Part shown: in pieces, positions 7,838 to 14,647 of the stretch | How positions within the stretch are numbered: position 1 is the first letter of the stretch | Layout: every line of letters begins with the position of its first letter | Source: Caldisericaceae bacterium | GTDB taxonomy: Bacteria; Caldisericota; Caldisericia; Caldisericales; Caldisericaceae | Direction of reading: 5' to 3' | Assembly (NCBI GenBank): GCA_027023025.1 | Contig: JALVXB010000028.1 | Span: 1 to 36,461, forward strand | Length of the DNA: 36,461 nt | Notes under the pieces: generated by a model | Told to the model about the DNA's origin: nothing | Seen by the model: the letters and a program-made list of their open reading frames with translations, nothing else | Databases searched by the model: none | Translations under genes and position numbers: made by a program

Positions 7838-8293
7838 TTAATACTGATACCAGTATTTGCCTGTGACAGGATCTGTTCCTTTTGAATTAATTCTTACATC
7901 TGCTTTGTCGTAAGTTCCGCTTTTAACATCGTAGACCCAGCCGCCTGCATCTGTTACTTCCGTGCTTTCTACTACTCCGTCTCCGTCGCCTGTTACGACT
8001 GCATTACTTTTAACGACAGTGCCATTTGAATCCGTTACTTCTACTTCAGGCACGCTGCCATCTGCAAAAATCGTACCGTCAAGTTGTGCCGGGTATACAC
8101 CGTGGTTTTTTGCGTAGTAAATACCAAGCGCAGATCTGACTGATCCGAGTTGTGCCTGTGCTTCAGAGCTTCTTGCTTCTTTGATAATTCCTTGATACTT
8201 AGGAAGGGCGTACATTGCAAGGATACCTAAGATTGCAATAACAATAACCAATTCCACTAATGTGAATCCTTTTTTGTTATTCCATCTGAGCAT
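7838..8293 (-). CDS. Major type IV pilin / GspG-like pseudopilin
   Basis: 151 residues: leader MLRWNNKKG, cleavage after Gly, then FTLVELVIVIAILGILAMYALPKYQGI, a textbook class III signal with Phe at +1 and Glu at +5. The alpha-helix continues through ARSSEAQAQLGSVRSALGIYYAKNHGVYP, as in PilA/GspG. The C-terminal part is acidic and Gly-rich (DGDGVVE, GGWVYDVKSGTY), resembling the calcium-binding end of GspG. An in-frame TTG at 8311 exists, but GGAGGTG lies 7 nt before the ATG at 8293, which I take as the start. It has its own promoter and a strong terminator, as expected for the most abundant pilus subunit. Confidence 0.9.
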   Translation of the reverse strand: MLRWNNKKGFTLVELVIVIAILGILAMYALPKYQGIIKEARSSEAQAQLGSVRSALGIYYAKNHGVYPAQLDGTIFADGSVPEVEVTDSNGTVVKSNAVVTGDGDGVVESTEVTDAGGWVYDVKSGTYDKADVRINSKGTDPVTGKYWYQY

Positions 8294-8326
8294 TTTATCA
8301 CCTCCATTCAATTTTTAGTAGTGACT

Positions 8327-8354
8327 ATTCTATAACTTTTCTAAAATTTGTCAA
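8327..8354 (-). promoter_or_regulatory. Predicted promoter of the major pilin gene
   Basis: TTGACA (8354-8349, a perfect -35) and TAGAAT (8332-8327) with a 16-bp spacer, in the 66-bp gap between pilC and the pilin gene. Its core closely matches the pilB promoter, suggesting coordinated use. The leader would be about 27 nt and contains GGAGGTG. Confidence 0.7.
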
Positions 8355-8359
8355 ATGTT

Positions 8360-9589
8360 TTAAAGAGTTTTTCTATAGGCACCAGGCAACCCAAACATAG
8401 GTAAGTACATAGCAAGTGCTATAAATCCGACTATTATACCCAATATTACGATCATCGTAGGCTCCATTTTTGCAGTCATATTTTTAATTTTGTGATCTAA
8501 ATTTCTGTCCCATAGGTCTCCAAGCTTGTCCAGAAGTGTATCTAATCTCCCGCTTTTTTCTCCTACGGCTGCCATTTGTGACATTATTTTTGGGAACACT
8601 TTTCTTTCTCTGAGAGATAGTGAAAAACTCCCTCCTTTTTCTATGTCTAACTTTACGCTCTCCAATTCTTTAATTAAGTACGAATTTGCAGTAACTTTTG
8701 ATGCAGTTTCCAGGGCAGTTATTATATCTATTCCACTTCTCAGTATTAAGGAAAGGGAGTGAACGAACCTGGAGAGTGCAGTAAGTTTTGATATATCTCC
8801 AAATAGCGGCATCTTCAACTTCCACTTATCCAGTAGGTACTTCCCTTTTTTGTTCGCATAAATTAGTTTGTACGCTGCATATACAATTACAAAGAATAAA
8901 ATTATTTGTATGTAATCGTGGGTTAAATAATGGCTTAATTGGAGAACGATTATCGTTGGCGTTGGTAATTTTTGTCCTGCCTGATTGTATATGCTAACGA
9001 ATTTCGGAAGCACATATACGAGCAAAAATATTACAACTGCCGTTACTACGCTTACGACAAACTTTGGATATGCAAATGCAGAACTGATTCTTTTTCTGAT
9101 TTCGTCGTCCCGCTCCAGATATTTTGCAATTCCCTGAAGTACACTATCTAAAGTTCCCGAGCGCTCTCCTACTTCCAATAGACTTAAATATATCGGTGGG
9201 AAAATATTAGGGTACTTCGAAAAGGCACTTTTAATGGAAGCCCCTCTTTCTATGTCATTTTTAATTTTTTGTATTACCTGTGAGAAGTATTTGTTTTCTG
9301 TTTGCTCTGATAGGCCGTCTAAACTGTCCAGAATAGAGAGACCTGAATTAATCAAAGTAGCGAATTGTTCTGTGAATACTATAAGCTCTTCACTTTTTAC
9401 TTTTCTCGTGAGTATGTTAATATCTAATAGAGACTTGCCTTTGCCCGATTTTCTCGTCTCCCTCAATTTTATTGGATATATGCCTCTGTTTTCCAGTATC
9501 GTGTGAGCCTCACTAATTGACTTAGCTTCGAGGAAGCCTTTTATTTTTTTCCCGTTTTCGTCTTTTGCTATGTATACATAGGAGGGCAT
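8360..9589 (-). CDS. pilC: PilC/GspF type IV pilus inner-membrane platform protein
   Basis: 409 residues, the usual PilC length. After a short cytosolic N-terminus (PSYVYIAKDENGKKIKGFLEAKS) it has two T2SSF repeats at about 70-195 and 270-395, each with the motif pattern FTEQFATLINSGLSILDSL / LSRFVHSLSLILRSGIDIITAL and GSFSLSL, and three membrane segments (near 170-190, 215-240 and 375-400). It is the rotor-like platform that inserts pilin subunits, driven by PilB. Its ATG overlaps the pilB stop as TAATG, so the two are translationally coupled. Confidence 0.93.
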   Translation of the reverse strand: MPSYVYIAKDENGKKIKGFLEAKSISEAHTILENRGIYPIKLRETRKSGKGKSLLDINILTRKVKSEELIVFTEQFATLINSGLSILDSLDGLSEQTENKYFSQVIQKIKNDIERGASIKSAFSKYPNIFPPIYLSLLEVGERSGTLDSVLQGIAKYLERDDEIRKRISSAFAYPKFVVSVVTAVVIFLLVYVLPKFVSIYNQAGQKLPTPTIIVLQLSHYLTHDYIQIILFFVIVYAAYKLIYANKKGKYLLDKWKLKMPLFGDISKLTALSRFVHSLSLILRSGIDIITALETASKVTANSYLIKELESVKLDIEKGGSFSLSLRERKVFPKIMSQMAAVGEKSGRLDTLLDKLGDLWDRNLDHKIKNMTAKMEPTMIVILGIIVGFIALAMYLPMFGLPGAYRKTL

Positions 9590-11268
9590 TATGCTTCAGC
9601 CACCACTCTTTCAACTTCTCTTAGTGTAGTAATTCCACTTATTGCTTTTTGCAGTCCTGCTTTTCGCATCGTAGTCATTCCGCTTCTTTCTGCGTATTCC
9701 TTAATTTCGTCGTACGAAGCAGATTGCTGAATGAGCTTTCTGAGCATTTTGTCTATTTCGAGTATCTCAAAAATGCCAGTTCTTCCCCTGAATCCAGTAA
9801 AGTTACACAAGGCGCATCCTCTGCCTCTGTATAACTTATCTACCTCAAAGTTTAGTTCGGTTTTGATCGTTTCTTTTTCACTTTCGTTTGGAATGTAAGA
9901 TTCTTTACAATTTGGACATATTACTCTTACGAGCCTTTGTGCAACAACACCAATTAGAGACGAAGCTATTAGATATGGCTCAAGCCCAAGATTTAGCAAT
10001 CTTATAGGAGTTGACGCAGCATCGTTTGTGTGGATTGATGCAAAAACGAGATGTCCAGTAAGAGAAGCCTGAACAGCAGTTCTTGCCGTATCCAGATCGC
10101 GTATTTCTCCTACCATTATGATGTTTGGATCGAGCCTTAAGATGGAGCGCAGCCCTACTGCAAATGTAATGCCAGCCTCTTCGTTAATCTGAATTTGCGT
10201 AATTCCTGGAATGTCGTATTCCACCGGGTCTTCCAGCGTAATGATTGTTTCCGTACCTGTATTTATAGTAGAAAGGGCAGAATACAGAGTTGTCGTCTTT
10301 CCGCTTCCAGTTGGTCCGGTAACGAGGATTATTCCGTAAGGCCTTTTTATAAGTCTGGAAAATACTTCGTATTGGTCTTCCAACATTCCCAGTCTTTCCA
10401 TTGGCATAAGCATTTTCTGTCTACTCAAAATTCTTATAGTAAGTTTTTCTCCGTATTTTGCTCCTATTGACGAAACACGAAAGTCGTAAAATTCGTTCCT
10501 GTACTGTGCGCTAAAGTGTCCGTCTTGCGGCCTTCTTCGTTCTGCTATATCCATTCCCGCAGAAACTTTTATTCTGGAAATTACTGAATCGGAAATTTCC
10601 TTTGGAATATTTATGCTGTTGTACATTACTCCGTCTATGCGGTAGCGGACACGCGTGCTAAATTGTGAAGGGTCCAGATGAACATCGGAAGCATTTTGTG
10701 ATATTGCATCTGACAAAATTGAATTTACTAAGCCCACTATGGAGCGGTCTTCGCCTGCAGTTTCGGGAATTATCGGGATTACGCTTTCTCTGGTTTCGTT
10801 TCCTCCTAATGCAGAAATTACCTGTTCTGCTCTTGCTTTAAGGTTGTAAATTTTGTTTAGTGCCTGCTCAAACTCGTTTTCCGTTATTAAATATGGCTTA
10901 ATTCTTAATCCTGTGATTAACCGTGCGTTTTCAAGAACTTCAGGATTTACAGGAGGAACGCAGGCAACTTCCAGTGTGTTATTGGTTCTCTTTAAAGGGA
11001 TAATGTAATTGGTTCTGATAAATTGTTCAGGAAGAAGTGAAACGATGTCGGGATCAAGGGCGTAATTTTCAATATTTATGGAAGGGATGTTGTACTGGTT
11101 TGAGAGAATGTTTGATAATTCTTGGGGTGAGATGAGGCCTTTTTGAATGAGAATCTGTCCGAGCCTTTCGTGTGTTTTCTTTTGCTCTTCAAGTGCTTGC
11201 ATAAGTTGTTCTTTTGTGATTAATCCTTTTTGAAGAAGTAAGTCCCCTACCCTCATCTCTTTTTGCAT
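9589..11268 (-). CDS. pilB: PilB/GspE type IV pilus assembly ATPase
   Basis: 559 residues. N-terminal MshEN-type domain (about 1-150: VGDLLLQKGLITKEQLMQAL and GLISPQELSNILSNQYNIPSI), then a RecA-like ATPase core. Walker A is [12 protein letters not shown] near residue 318, the Asp box, Walker B-like LDPNIIMVGEIRD and the His box LTGHLVFASIHTNDA follow. Four zinc-ligand cysteines (CPNC near 452, CALC near 486) are typical of extension ATPases and absent from PilT. MshEN domains can bind c-di-GMP, which makes the cyclase in the neighbouring operon relevant. The ATG at 11268 has no Shine-Dalgarno and sits 7 nt after the -10, so a leaderless mRNA is likely. An in-frame ATG at 11256 is the alternative. 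Confidence 0.94.
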   Translation of the reverse strand: MQKEMRVGDLLLQKGLITKEQLMQALEEQKKTHERLGQILIQKGLISPQELSNILSNQYNIPSINIENYALDPDIVSLLPEQFIRTNYIIPLKRTNNTLEVACVPPVNPEVLENARLITGLRIKPYLITENEFEQALNKIYNLKARAEQVISALGGNETRESVIPIIPETAGEDRSIVGLVNSILSDAISQNASDVHLDPSQFSTRVRYRIDGVMYNSINIPKEISDSVISRIKVSAGMDIAERRRPQDGHFSAQYRNEFYDFRVSSIGAKYGEKLTIRILSRQKMLMPMERLGMLEDQYEVFSRLIKRPYGIILVTGPTGSGKTTTLYSALSTINTGTETIITLEDPVEYDIPGITQIQINEEAGITFAVGLRSILRLDPNIIMVGEIRDLDTARTAVQASLTGHLVFASIHTNDAASTPIRLLNLGLEPYLIASSLIGVVAQRLVRVICPNCKESYIPNESEKETIKTELNFEVDKLYRGRGCALCNFTGFRGRTGIFEILEIDKMLRKLIQQSASYDEIKEYAERSGMTTMRKAGLQKAISGITTLREVERVVAEA

Positions 11269-11274
11269 ACTGAT

Positions 11275-11302
11275 ATTCTATACTTTTTGAGGTATTAGTC
11301 AA
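11275..11302 (-). promoter_or_regulatory. Predicted pilB promoter (leaderless)
   Basis: TTGACT (11302-11297) and TAGAAT (11280-11275), spacer 16 bp. Only 6 nt separate the -10 from the ATG at 11268, so transcription should start at or next to the A of ATG. Two GTTTACGCA direct repeats lie immediately upstream of the -35. Confidence 0.65.
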
Positions 11303-11304
11303 AT

Positions 11305-11324
11305 GTTTACGCAAAGTTTACGCA
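11305..11324. repeat. Tandem GTTTACGCA repeats next to the pilB -35
   Basis: GTTTACGCA occurs at 11305-11313 and again at 11316-11324, a period of 11 bp (about one helical turn). They lie 3 bp upstream of the pilB -35 in the pilB/speD divergent region, a position typical of an activator site. Function is inferred. Confidence 0.5.
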
Positions 11325-11422
11325 TTTTTACCCATAAAACATTCGATTTATTCTTTTTCAATCGTCTTTCCTGTATGCTAATAATTTCGTCTTAAAATTT
11401 GCTAAAATTATGCAAAAAACTA

Positions 11423-11450
11423 TTGAAAAAATTCTAAAATCTGATATAAA
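11423..11450 (+). promoter_or_regulatory. Predicted promoter of the polyamine operon
   Basis: TTGAAA at 11423-11428 and TATAAA at 11445-11450 with a 16-bp spacer. The transcript would begin near 11457 and carry a leader of about 48 nt that contains a hairpin (11460-11477) and a strong Shine-Dalgarno. Confidence 0.6.
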
Positions 11451-11459
11451 CAGCACCGA

Positions 11460-11477
11460 TAAGGTACTATTACCTTA
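11460..11477 (+). promoter_or_regulatory. 5' leader hairpin before the AdoMet decarboxylase gene
   Basis: TAAGGTA (11460-11466) and TACCTTA (11471-11477) form a perfect 7-bp stem with a 4-nt loop, at the very start of the predicted transcript and 12 nt before the Shine-Dalgarno. It could stabilise the mRNA 5' end or affect translation; no known riboswitch class is recognised. Confidence 0.4.
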
Positions 11478-11504
11478 CTAATTCTTTGGAAGGGGGTGGC
11501 TGAA

Positions 11505-11924
11505 ATGCGCACTGAAGGAAAACACATTATTATGGATGCTTCTGGCTGCAGTCCAGAAACTCTGAACGACCTCGAAGCGCTGAAGCAGATCCTTGTGGAT
11601 GCTGCGGAGAAAGCTAATGCAACAGTTTTGAACGTTGCATTTCACCATTTTACTCCTCAGGGAGTTAGTGGGGTGGTGGTAATTTCTGAATCTCATCTCT
11701 CCATACACACCTGGCCTGAGTATGGGTATGCTGCACTCGACTTTTATACATGCGGCGATGCCGATCCGAAAGTTGCATGTGAATATGTTGCTGAGAAACT
11801 AGGTGCAAAACACATTCATACGACGGAAATTGCCAGGGGAGAAGAAGAAAATGGAAAATACCTCCACAGGATTGTAAACACTAAGGAATCTGAGAATGAG
11901 CAAAAAGTATCTGTACTTTCATGA
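11505..11924 (+). CDS. speH: S-adenosylmethionine decarboxylase proenzyme (SpeH type)
   Basis: 139 residues. It decarboxylates S-adenosylmethionine to supply the aminopropyl donor for polyamines. The self-cleavage site is E62-S63 in SESHLSIHTWPE; Ser63 becomes the pyruvoyl cofactor and the two chains assemble. Other family motifs are GKHIIMDASGC, the HHF segment and YTCGDADP with the catalytic Cys. This is the short prokaryotic class 1B form (as in Thermotoga and Bacillus). I choose the ATG at 11505 because GGAAGGGGG precedes it by about 8 nt; an in-frame GTG at 11496 lies inside that binding site. The gene overlaps the next by 29 nt. Often named speD in annotations. Confidence 0.93.
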   Translation: MRTEGKHIIMDASGCSPETLNDLEALKQILVDAAEKANATVLNVAFHHFTPQGVSGVVVISESHLSIHTWPEYGYAALDFYTCGDADPKVACEYVAEKLGAKHIHTTEIARGEEENGKYLHRIVNTKESENEQKVSVLS

Positions 11925-12831
11925 CAAGTTTGAGGAAGGTGAAGAACATCTGCACGGTATAGAGAGTGTGCTTGCTGAGGCAAAAACACCCTATCAATTC
12001 ATGCAGATCGTAGAGAGTACTTTTTACGGTAAGATGCTTATTATTGACGGAGATGTACAGTCGTCCGTAAAGGATGAATATATCTATCACGAAGCGCTTG
12101 TTCATCCTGCTATGCTTTTACACCCCAATCCTAAAAAAGTTTTTATTTTTGGTGGTGGTGAAGGTGCAACTTTAAGGGAGGTATTAAAGCATAACAGTGT
12201 TGAAAAAGCAATCATGATAGATATAGATGAACAGGAAATAAGTTTAAATAAAAAATTTCTTACTGAGTGGCACAGAGGTTCTTTTGATAATCCTAAGGCT
12301 TCAGTACTGAACACTGATGCGCGGCATTTTATGGAGAAAAGCGTTTCCTCTAATTCAAGCGAAGTAATCATTAGTGACCTGACGGAGCCGTTTGATGCAG
12401 GACCTTCGTATAAACTGTTTACTAAAGAATTTTTTGAACTTTTGTTTGACAGACTTACTACGGATGGTATTTTTGTTTTACAGGCTTCTATGCTGAGAAA
12501 TGTTACTTTTAGAATGCACAGGGCAATAAGGAACACATTGTCAAAAGTATTTCCCATAGTACGCAGTTATTATGCTTATGTGCCAAGCTTTGACACGACC
12601 TGGAGTTTTGTGCTTGCGTCCAAGCAGTACGATCCAAAAGCACTTTCGGTAGAAAAGGTTAATTCCCTTATCCAGCGGAGAATAAACGGCGATCTGCGTT
12701 TTTACGATGGAGAAGCACATACGAGGATGTTTTCACTGCCCAAAGACATTAAACGCATTTTAAGTAAGGACACAGAAGAGATTATAACAGACAGCAAACC
12801 ACTTGTGCTAAAAAGAAAAGAAAATGTATGA
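11896..12831 (+). CDS. speE: Polyamine aminopropyltransferase, ACL5/thermospermine-synthase-like
   Basis: 311 residues, SAM-dependent-methyltransferase-like fold. It transfers the aminopropyl group of decarboxylated AdoMet to a di- or polyamine, releasing methylthioadenosine. Motifs: KDEYIYHEALVHPAMLLHPNPK, nucleotide-binding GGGEG at 86-90, and SDLTEPFDAGPSYKLFT with the catalytic Asp at 161. The GGGEG form, the DLTEP...GPSY block and YVPSFDTTWSF (228-238) resemble plant ACL5 thermospermine synthases more than classical spermidine synthases, which usually have GGGDG and DSTDP. The product may therefore be thermospermine or another long polyamine. ATG at 11896 has AAGGA 8 nt upstream. Overlaps the next gene by 4 nt (ATGA). 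Confidence 0.9.
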   Translation: MSKKYLYFHDKFEEGEEHLHGIESVLAEAKTPYQFMQIVESTFYGKMLIIDGDVQSSVKDEYIYHEALVHPAMLLHPNPKKVFIFGGGEGATLREVLKHNSVEKAIMIDIDEQEISLNKKFLTEWHRGSFDNPKASVLNTDARHFMEKSVSSNSSEVIISDLTEPFDAGPSYKLFTKEFFELLFDRLTTDGIFVLQASMLRNVTFRMHRAIRNTLSKVFPIVRSYYAYVPSFDTTWSFVLASKQYDPKALSVEKVNSLIQRRINGDLRFYDGEAHTRMFSLPKDIKRILSKDTEEIITDSKPLVLKRKENV

Positions 12832-14108
12832 TTCTTATTAAAAACGGAACAATTCTCACGCTTAAAGGAAATAAATTTTTCACGGGAGACCTTGCAATGA
12901 AGGACTCCCGTATTTTTTATGTGGGTAAAAGCAAGAAGTGGGATGTAGAATTTAACACAGTAATTGACGGGACTGATTTTATCGTAATGCCGGGATTTGT
13001 TAACACGCATACGCACCTTGCAATGGTACTGATGCGCGGCATTGCAGACGATATAGAACTCCATAAATGGCTTAACGATGTTATTTTTCCTATTGAGGGC
13101 AAACTCACGAAGGATGATGTTTACTTTGGTTCGCTCCTTGCTTCAATTGAGTCGATAAAATCTGGCGTTACCGCTGTTGCAGATTTTTACTTTCACATGG
13201 ACGCTGTATTTAACGCGGTAAAAGAAACAGGTATTCGCGCAAATTTAGGTTTTGGGCTTGCATCTAAGTTTGACTTTGACATGATAAAACTAAAAGTAGC
13301 GACAGATTTCGTAAAAAAGTACAATGGCCTAGAAGATGGTAGAATACTTGCAAGTTTTGCGCCCCATGCGCCATATACCTGTACGCTGAAGTTCATGGAA
13401 GCGATTGCAAAGCGTGCAAAGGAAATGGGAGTGCTCGTCCATACGCACTTACACGAGACAGAAAAGGAAATTGTGGATTTTAAAAAACAGTACGGAACAA
13501 CTCCTATACAAAAACTTGCTTCTGTTGGGTTTTTCGATGCGAAAGTAAATGCGGCGCACTGCGTATATATGAGTACAGAAGACTACAAAATTTTAAAAGA
13601 GCATAGTGTAGGTGCTGCATTGAACACTCAAAGCAACTTAAAACTTGGTTCTGGTATTCCCAATATTCCTGAAATGCTAAGATACGGATTAAACCTCGGC
13701 ATTGGAACTGACGGCGCTTCGTCGAATAATAACCTTGTACTACTTGAAGATATGCGGCTCGTGTCGTTTTTAGCAAAAGGGCTTTCGCGTGACCCACAGC
13801 TTCTTCCAGCAGACGAACTTTTAAGGATTGCCACAATAAACGGTGCAAAAAATATTGGATTTAGTGATGTAGGCTTATTAAAAGAAGGATACAGAGCGGA
13901 CATTATATTAATTAATAAAAATAGTGAAACATTAACGCCATTTACAAATCCACATTCTCTCGTTGCGTATTCTATGAAACCCAGTGATGTTGATACGGTT
14001 ATAGTCAACGGAAACATCGTTATGCAGCACCGAAAAGTTTTAACTGTGGACGAGGAAGCAGTTAAAAAAGAAGTCAGAAAACATTATAAACGCTTGGTTG
14101 GTTCTTAA
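12828..14108 (+). CDS. mtaD: 5-methylthioadenosine/S-adenosylhomocysteine deaminase
   Basis: 426 residues, amidohydrolase superfamily, MtaD/TrzA branch. Metal ligands are in VNTHTHLAM (HxH near residue 62), HLHETEKE, AHCVYMS and GTDGASSNNNL. A small beta-sandwich is formed by the N- and C-terminal strands. The enzyme deaminates methylthioadenosine or S-adenosylhomocysteine to the inosine forms. Its place directly after the aminopropyltransferase, with an ATGA overlap, fits removal of the methylthioadenosine that reaction produces. In many bacteria this role is filled by an MTA nucleosidase or phosphorylase; neither is in the window. Confidence 0.92.
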   Translation: MILIKNGTILTLKGNKFFTGDLAMKDSRIFYVGKSKKWDVEFNTVIDGTDFIVMPGFVNTHTHLAMVLMRGIADDIELHKWLNDVIFPIEGKLTKDDVYFGSLLASIESIKSGVTAVADFYFHMDAVFNAVKETGIRANLGFGLASKFDFDMIKLKVATDFVKKYNGLEDGRILASFAPHAPYTCTLKFMEAIAKRAKEMGVLVHTHLHETEKEIVDFKKQYGTTPIQKLASVGFFDAKVNAAHCVYMSTEDYKILKEHSVGAALNTQSNLKLGSGIPNIPEMLRYGLNLGIGTDGASSNNNLVLLEDMRLVSFLAKGLSRDPQLLPADELLRIATINGAKNIGFSDVGLLKEGYRADIILINKNSETLTPFTNPHSLVAYSMKPSDVDTVIVNGNIVMQHRKVLTVDEEAVKKEVRKHYKRLVGS

Positions 14109-14184
14109 CTTCTGATTGTTAAGTATCCTTTTCTTCAAAGAACTTCTTTAACTTAGAGTTTCGTTGTTCTTGCTAAAATTCTTT

Positions 14185-14219
14185 GTTATTCTAAGCTCAG
14201 CAGAATATCTCTACCTTAA
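14185..14219 (+). repeat. Intergenic repeat, copy A
   Basis: GTTATTCTAAGCTCAGCAG then AATATCTCTACCTTAA. The ends match copy C; the middle is diverged. Confidence 0.5.
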
Positions 14220-14271
14220 AAATAAAAAACTAACAATAAATAAAAGACTAAAAAACAGACCATTTGCAAAA

Positions 14272-14310
14272 GTTCATCACTCTAAGCAAGCGAAGAGTCT
14301 CTGGCTTAGA
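14272..14310 (+). repeat. Intergenic repeat, copy B
   Basis: GTTCATCACTCTAAGCAAGC then GAAGAGTCTCTGGCTTAGA. It shares the GAAGAGTCTCTGGCTTA end with copy D, suggesting two subtypes (GAATCTCTGCC and GAGTCTCTGGC). Confidence 0.55.
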
Positions 14311-14346
14311 TAAACATTTTATATTTTTATACCACTTGCATTTTTC

Positions 14347-14391
14347 CGTCATTCTGAAAGAGCGAAGCGACTGAAGAATCTCTGCCTTAAC
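14347..14391 (+). repeat. Intergenic repeat, copy C (best preserved)
   Basis: CGTCATTCTGAAAGAGCGAA followed by GCGACTGAAGAATCTCTGCC and TTAAC. This resembles the GTCATTCTGA-AGCGAAG-GAATCTC intergenic repeats common in several thermophile and anaerobe genomes (recalled from general knowledge). It is the reference for the other copies here. Confidence 0.65.
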
Positions 14392-14408
14392 AACTCTCGT
14401 AATTTTTC

Positions 14409-14446
14409 TGTCACTATAAGTAAAGCAAAGAGTCTCTGGCTTAAAT
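14409..14446 (+). repeat. Intergenic repeat, copy D
   Basis: TGTCACTATAAGTAAAGC then AAAGAGTCTCTGGCTTAAAT. Same subtype as copy B. Confidence 0.55.
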
Positions 14447-14583
14447 AATTACTTTCAAAGATAAGCGCATTCTAAAAAAGAAGCAAAAGATAACCAAGTT
14501 TGCTTTCCAGAAGCTGAGTAAAAAAACCATTGTTATATGCGCATAAAATTCTGCAATAAAATTATCAAAGATCCTTAAAACAA

Positions 14584-14624
14584 CTGGGGATTGCGATAAA
14601 CCTCGTATCTTTTGCAATCCCCAG
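14584..14624 (-). terminator. Terminator of the GH57 gene
   Basis: CTGGGGATTGC (14584-14594) and GCAATCCCCAG (14614-14624) form a perfect 11-bp stem with a 19-nt loop, 23 bp after the stop codon. The T tract after it on the minus strand is modest (TTGTTTT), so it may be a pause or terminator, possibly serving both convergent genes. Confidence 0.65.
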
Positions 14625-14647
14625 GAAATAATACCTGTTTAAACAAA

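Larger units (their letters stand above)
14109..14647. other. Gene-free region with four degenerate repeats and a terminator
   Basis: 539 bp between the convergent mtaD and GH57 genes. It contains four same-orientation copies of a degenerate repeat at roughly 60-90 bp intervals and the GH57 terminator at 14584-14624. No coding frame of credible length or composition is present. A weak AT-rich hairpin (CTTAAC/GTTAAG, 14104-14123) overlaps the mtaD stop and may help end that transcript. Confidence 0.6.

Noticed and set aside
14185-14446. Repeat cluster as a CRISPR array
   Set aside because: Copies are strongly diverged, unequal in length and spaced irregularly; there are no cas genes in the window.
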